The notes beneath the pieces were generated by a model. The model searched no databases. It saw nothing but the letters and a program-made list of their open reading frames with translations, and was not told where the DNA came from. From contig NZ_JACXIY010000025.1 of NCBI RefSeq assembly GCF_014705655.1, positions 62,001-126,000 on the forward strand: DNA of 64,000 nucleotides, in the 5' to 3' direction. The position numbers and the translations under genes were made by a program. This DNA is from Paenibacillus arenilitoris. GTDB taxonomy: Bacteria; Bacillota; Bacilli; Paenibacillales; Paenibacillaceae. This document shows, piece after piece, positions 61,900-64,000 of the stretch. Each line of letters opens with the position of its first letter. Positions within the stretch are counted from its first letter, which is position 1.

Positions 61900-61928
61900 A
61901 TTATATGCGAACGAAAATAGTCTGTCAA
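61900..61928 (-). promoter_or_regulatory. Consensus sigma-A promoter of the leuA leader
   Basis: On the minus strand a perfect TTGACA (61923-61928) and a perfect TATAAT (61900-61905) are separated by 17 nt. Transcription would start ~25-30 nt before T-box 2. The strong promoter suits attenuation-type control. Confidence 0.92.
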
Positions 61929-61955
61929 TTCGATAACGATGAAAATAATTCGCGA

Positions 61956-63014
61956 TCAGCCGCCCACGGACCAGCTCTCGAGCGAAAAGCCCGGGTCGGC
62001 CTTCATATCGAGACCGGTTAACTGCTCCCGCTTTAGCTTCAGGAACGCGGCCGCTCCGATCATGGCGGCGTTATCCGTGCAGAGCGAGTTCGGCGGGACG
62101 AGCAGCGGCAAGCCTTCCGCCTCGCACCGGGCCGCCAGCGCCGACCGCAGTCCGCGATTGGCCGCGACGCCGCCGCAGAGCAGCAGCTGCTTTGCGCCGT
62201 ATTCGCGCGCCGCGCGCATCGCCTTCGTTACGAGCACCTCCGTGACCGATTCCTGAAAGCCCCGGGCGAGCGCCGCCTCGTTCAGCTCCAGCCCCTTCAT
62301 CCGCGTCTGGTTGATGACCGCCAGCACCGCCGATTTCAATCCGCTGAAGCTGAAATCGTAGCTTTCCGACTCCAGCCAGGCGCGAGGCAGCTCGATCGCC
62401 TCTTCGGCTTCGTGCGCCAGCCGGTCGATATGCGGGCCGCCGGGATATGGCAATCGCAGCGCGCGCGCCACTTTGTCGTAAGCTTCGCCGACCGCGTCGT
62501 CTCTCGTGCGGCCGACGACGCGAAACTCGCCTTCGCTCGCAAGCAGCACCAATTCGGTATGCCCGCCCGATACGACGAGCGCCATGCAGGGGTAGGCCAT
62601 GTCGTGCACAAGCTCGTTCGCATAAATATGGCCGGCGATATGATGCGTGCCGATCAGCGGAATATCGAGCGCCATGGCAAGGCTCTTGGCGGCCACGATG
62701 CCGACGAGCAGCGCGCCGACGAGACCGGGTCCCTGCGTGACGGCGATCGCCGAGATGTCCTTAAGCTCAACTTCCGCCTCCTCGAGCGCTTGCTCGATAA
62801 TGAGCGTAATCGACTCCACGTGCTTGCGCGAAGCGAGCTCCGGCACAACGCCGCCGAACCGTTCGTGAATGTCGATTTGACTCGATACGACATTCGACAT
62901 AATCGTTTTGCCGCCGCGGATTACGGCCGCCGACGTCTCGTCGCAGCTTGTCTCGATCGCCAAGATGACGTCCGCCGCCGCGCCGTCTGTTGTATATTTT
63001 GAATGACTTACCAT
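61956..63014 (-). CDS. tsaD: tRNA N6-adenosine threonylcarbamoyltransferase TsaD
   Basis: A 352-residue ASKHA-fold enzyme. ILAIETSCDETSAAVI, VPELASRKHVESI, the metal site THHIAGHIYAN and CGGVAANRGLR are diagnostic. TsaD transfers the threonylcarbamoyl group to A37 of ANN-decoding tRNAs, working with TsaB and TsaE. It overlaps the rimI gene by 7 nt. GGAGA lies before the ATG. Confidence 0.98.
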   Translation of the reverse strand: MVSHSKYTTDGAAADVILAIETSCDETSAAVIRGGKTIMSNVVSSQIDIHERFGGVVPELASRKHVESITLIIEQALEEAEVELKDISAIAVTQGPGLVGALLVGIVAAKSLAMALDIPLIGTHHIAGHIYANELVHDMAYPCMALVVSGGHTELVLLASEGEFRVVGRTRDDAVGEAYDKVARALRLPYPGGPHIDRLAHEAEEAIELPRAWLESESYDFSFSGLKSAVLAVINQTRMKGLELNEAALARGFQESVTEVLVTKAMRAAREYGAKQLLLCGGVAANRGLRSALAARCEAEGLPLLVPPNSLCTDNAAMIGAAAFLKLKREQLTGLDMKADPGFSLESWSVGG

Positions 63015-63502
63015 CGTCGATCTCCTGTCTTAAGCTGCTCTTGATCTAGCTCTGCCCACATAATGAGCGCATCCTCGTCGTTATCCGAATAGTACTTGGG
63101 CCGGATCCCGGAAGGCTCGAAGCCGTGCTTTCGGTATAGATGCTGTGCGACCTCGTTCGATACGCGCACCTCGAGCGTCATTTTGGCCGCGCCGTAAAAT
63201 ACCGCCGTCCGCTGCAGTTCCACAAGCAGGCTGTTGCCGTAGCCATGTCCGCGATAACCGGACCGCACCGCGATATTCGTCACATGCGCCTCGTCCATGA
63301 TGACCCACATGCCGCCGTAGCCGATGATCTCCCCGCCAAGCTCCATGACCATGTACCGCGCAAACAGATTGTTCGTCAGCTCGTTTACGAACGCCTCCTT
63401 CGACCATGGGCTCGTGAAAGCCTCCTGCTCGATCGCGATGACGGCGGGGATGTCGGCCATCGTCATGGCTCGGTACAAGAGATTGTTGGCGTCTGCTCTC
63501 AT
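63008..63502 (-). CDS. rimI: Ribosomal protein S18-alanine N-acetyltransferase
   Basis: A 164-residue GNAT enzyme. IEQEAFTSPWSKEAFVNELT at the start, the acetyl-CoA loop RSGYRGHGYGNSLLVELQ and the ending YRKHGFEPSGIRPKYYSDNDE are typical of RimI. It acetylates the N-terminus of ribosomal protein S18. The tsaB-rimI-tsaD order with 4- and 7-nt overlaps is the usual Bacillota arrangement and supports the name. Confidence 0.94.
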   Translation of the reverse strand: MRADANNLLYRAMTMADIPAVIAIEQEAFTSPWSKEAFVNELTNNLFARYMVMELGGEIIGYGGMWVIMDEAHVTNIAVRSGYRGHGYGNSLLVELQRTAVFYGAAKMTLEVRVSNEVAQHLYRKHGFEPSGIRPKYYSDNDEDALIMWAELDQEQLKTGDRRW

Positions 63503-64000
63503 TCCTTGGCCTCACCTGCTTGCTTCGCTTTCCAGACGACCTCCGCCTCGGTAAGCTGCGTGTAATTTGGCGCGAACGCGTGCGGATTCTCGATCTGGCC
63601 CGCCTCAAGCCGCATCCGCCCAAGCTCCGCGATCCATCTGCCTTCCTGCGCGAACGGCTGCAGCGCCACGATGACGCCCGCCGCTTCGCCGATCCGCTTC
63701 AGTCTCTCCGCTTCAGTACCGTGCAAGGAGAAATCCCCGACAAGCGACAGGCTCCCGACCGTTCCGGCCGCTTGGCCCCTCAGCCGCTCCTCAAGCCGAT
63801 CGACCCAGACGTTCATCAGCCGCACGCCGTCGTCGGCCCAGCGGCGCCAAGCCGTCCCTTCCGCCATCGCGAACGCCGACGTATACACCTGCCCGCGCCT
63901 CGCGTCCATGACCGGAACGACCCAATGCTCGCCGCCGTTTGCAGAATCGCCAGCAGCTCCAGTCCCCCGTTGCCATGCGCCGTAAGCAAGCGCCTCCAGG
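63499..64000 (-). CDS. tsaB: tRNA threonylcarbamoyladenosine biosynthesis protein TsaB, 3' part
   Basis: The frame runs open off the right edge of the window. The visible ~166 residues contain LEALAYG, VVPVMDARRGQVYTSAF and the C-terminal PNYTQLTEAEVVWKAKQ, as in TsaB, the non-catalytic partner that dimerises with TsaD. The Met at 63909 is internal, not the start. Its stop overlaps the rimI start in an ATGA. Confidence 0.93.
   Translation of the reverse strand, partial: LEALAYGAWQRGTGAAGDSANGGEHWVVPVMDARRGQVYTSAFAMAEGTAWRRWADDGVRLMNVWVDRLEERLRGQAAGTVGSLSLVGDFSLHGTEAERLKRIGEAAGVIVALQPFAQEGRWIAELGRMRLEAGQIENPHAFAPNYTQLTEAEVVWKAKQAGEAKE

Noticed and set aside
61147..61920. Several short plus- and minus-strand open frames of 60-130 codons
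   Set aside because: They cover the two T-box leaders, whose conserved RNA elements explain the sequence; the translated products are low-complexity and Arg/Ser-rich.
1..64000. CRISPR arrays, insertion sequences, prophage, rRNA or tRNA genes
   Set aside because: I saw no spaced direct repeats, transposase or integrase frames, phage structural genes, or recognisable tRNA/rRNA sequence. Short repeats found are operators or hairpins. A tRNA scan would settle the tRNA point.

Overview
The window reads as chromosome of a high-GC member of the Paenibacillaceae (Paenibacillus/Cohnella type). The signs are strong purine-rich ribosome binding sites, an HrcA/CIRCE-controlled groES-groEL pair, leucine T-box leaders on leuA, a tatA-tatC pair beside molybdopterin genes, lipoprotein solute-binding proteins of the LplA/YtcQ type with permeases but no ATPase, and large membrane-anchored AraC regulators. 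The assignment rests on gene content and style only.

Layout. 1-587: 3' part of an ABC-2 permease. 675-13629: a glycan-use locus with GH18, tandem transglutaminase-like, CBM9-like, sugar isomerase-like and GH29 fucosidase genes, a divergent AraC sensor-regulator and an ABC importer. 13979-24774: a drug-type ABC exporter, pirin, an HxlR regulator with a divergent oxidoreductase/MFS pair, a GDSL hydrolase, a TetM-like GTPase and a TetR regulator. 24961-27785: a START/AHSA1-HMA fusion and groESL. 28065-45096: a second polysaccharide locus with a GH36-like galactosidase, two solute-binding proteins, one permease pair, two AraC sensor-regulators, a secreted LamG protein, DUF2264 and GH88. 45272-47201: a TetR regulator and ABC-2 exporter with a three-unit operator candidate. 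47394-51249: tatC, tatA, a moeA-like gene, mog/moaB, moaC and a folate cyclo-ligase. 51393-53330: an ABC-F protein. 53439-58803: a complete comQXPA-type quorum-sensing locus preceded by a small unknown ORF and a frameshifted ABC ATPase gene. 58950-59310: phased TTGCG half-sites and a cluster of DnaA boxes. 59466-61928: leuA behind two tandem leucine T-boxes and a consensus promoter. 61956-64000: tsaD, rimI and the 3' part of tsaB.

The most interesting system is the quorum-sensing locus. Between the isoprenyl-transferase-like comQ and the PDZ-bearing histidine kinase comP lies a 56-codon gene (56497-56667) ending in Gly-Tyr-Ala-Tyr-Met-Trp-Asn. It has a strong ribosome binding site and the size, position and near-terminal Trp of a ComX pheromone precursor. 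The response regulator resembles Bacillus subtilis ComA in receiver and helix-turn-helix. Upstream genes in the same direction may belong to the same unit, but the ATPase among them is broken at a run of seven G.

The two glycan loci share a logic: extracytoplasmic sensing by AraC hybrids, import by a binding-protein/permease set that must borrow an ATPase, then hydrolysis. In the first locus none of the enzymes has a visible signal peptide, so breakdown is probably intracellular. In the second, the LamG protein is secreted and the GH88 and GH36 enzymes look cytoplasmic.
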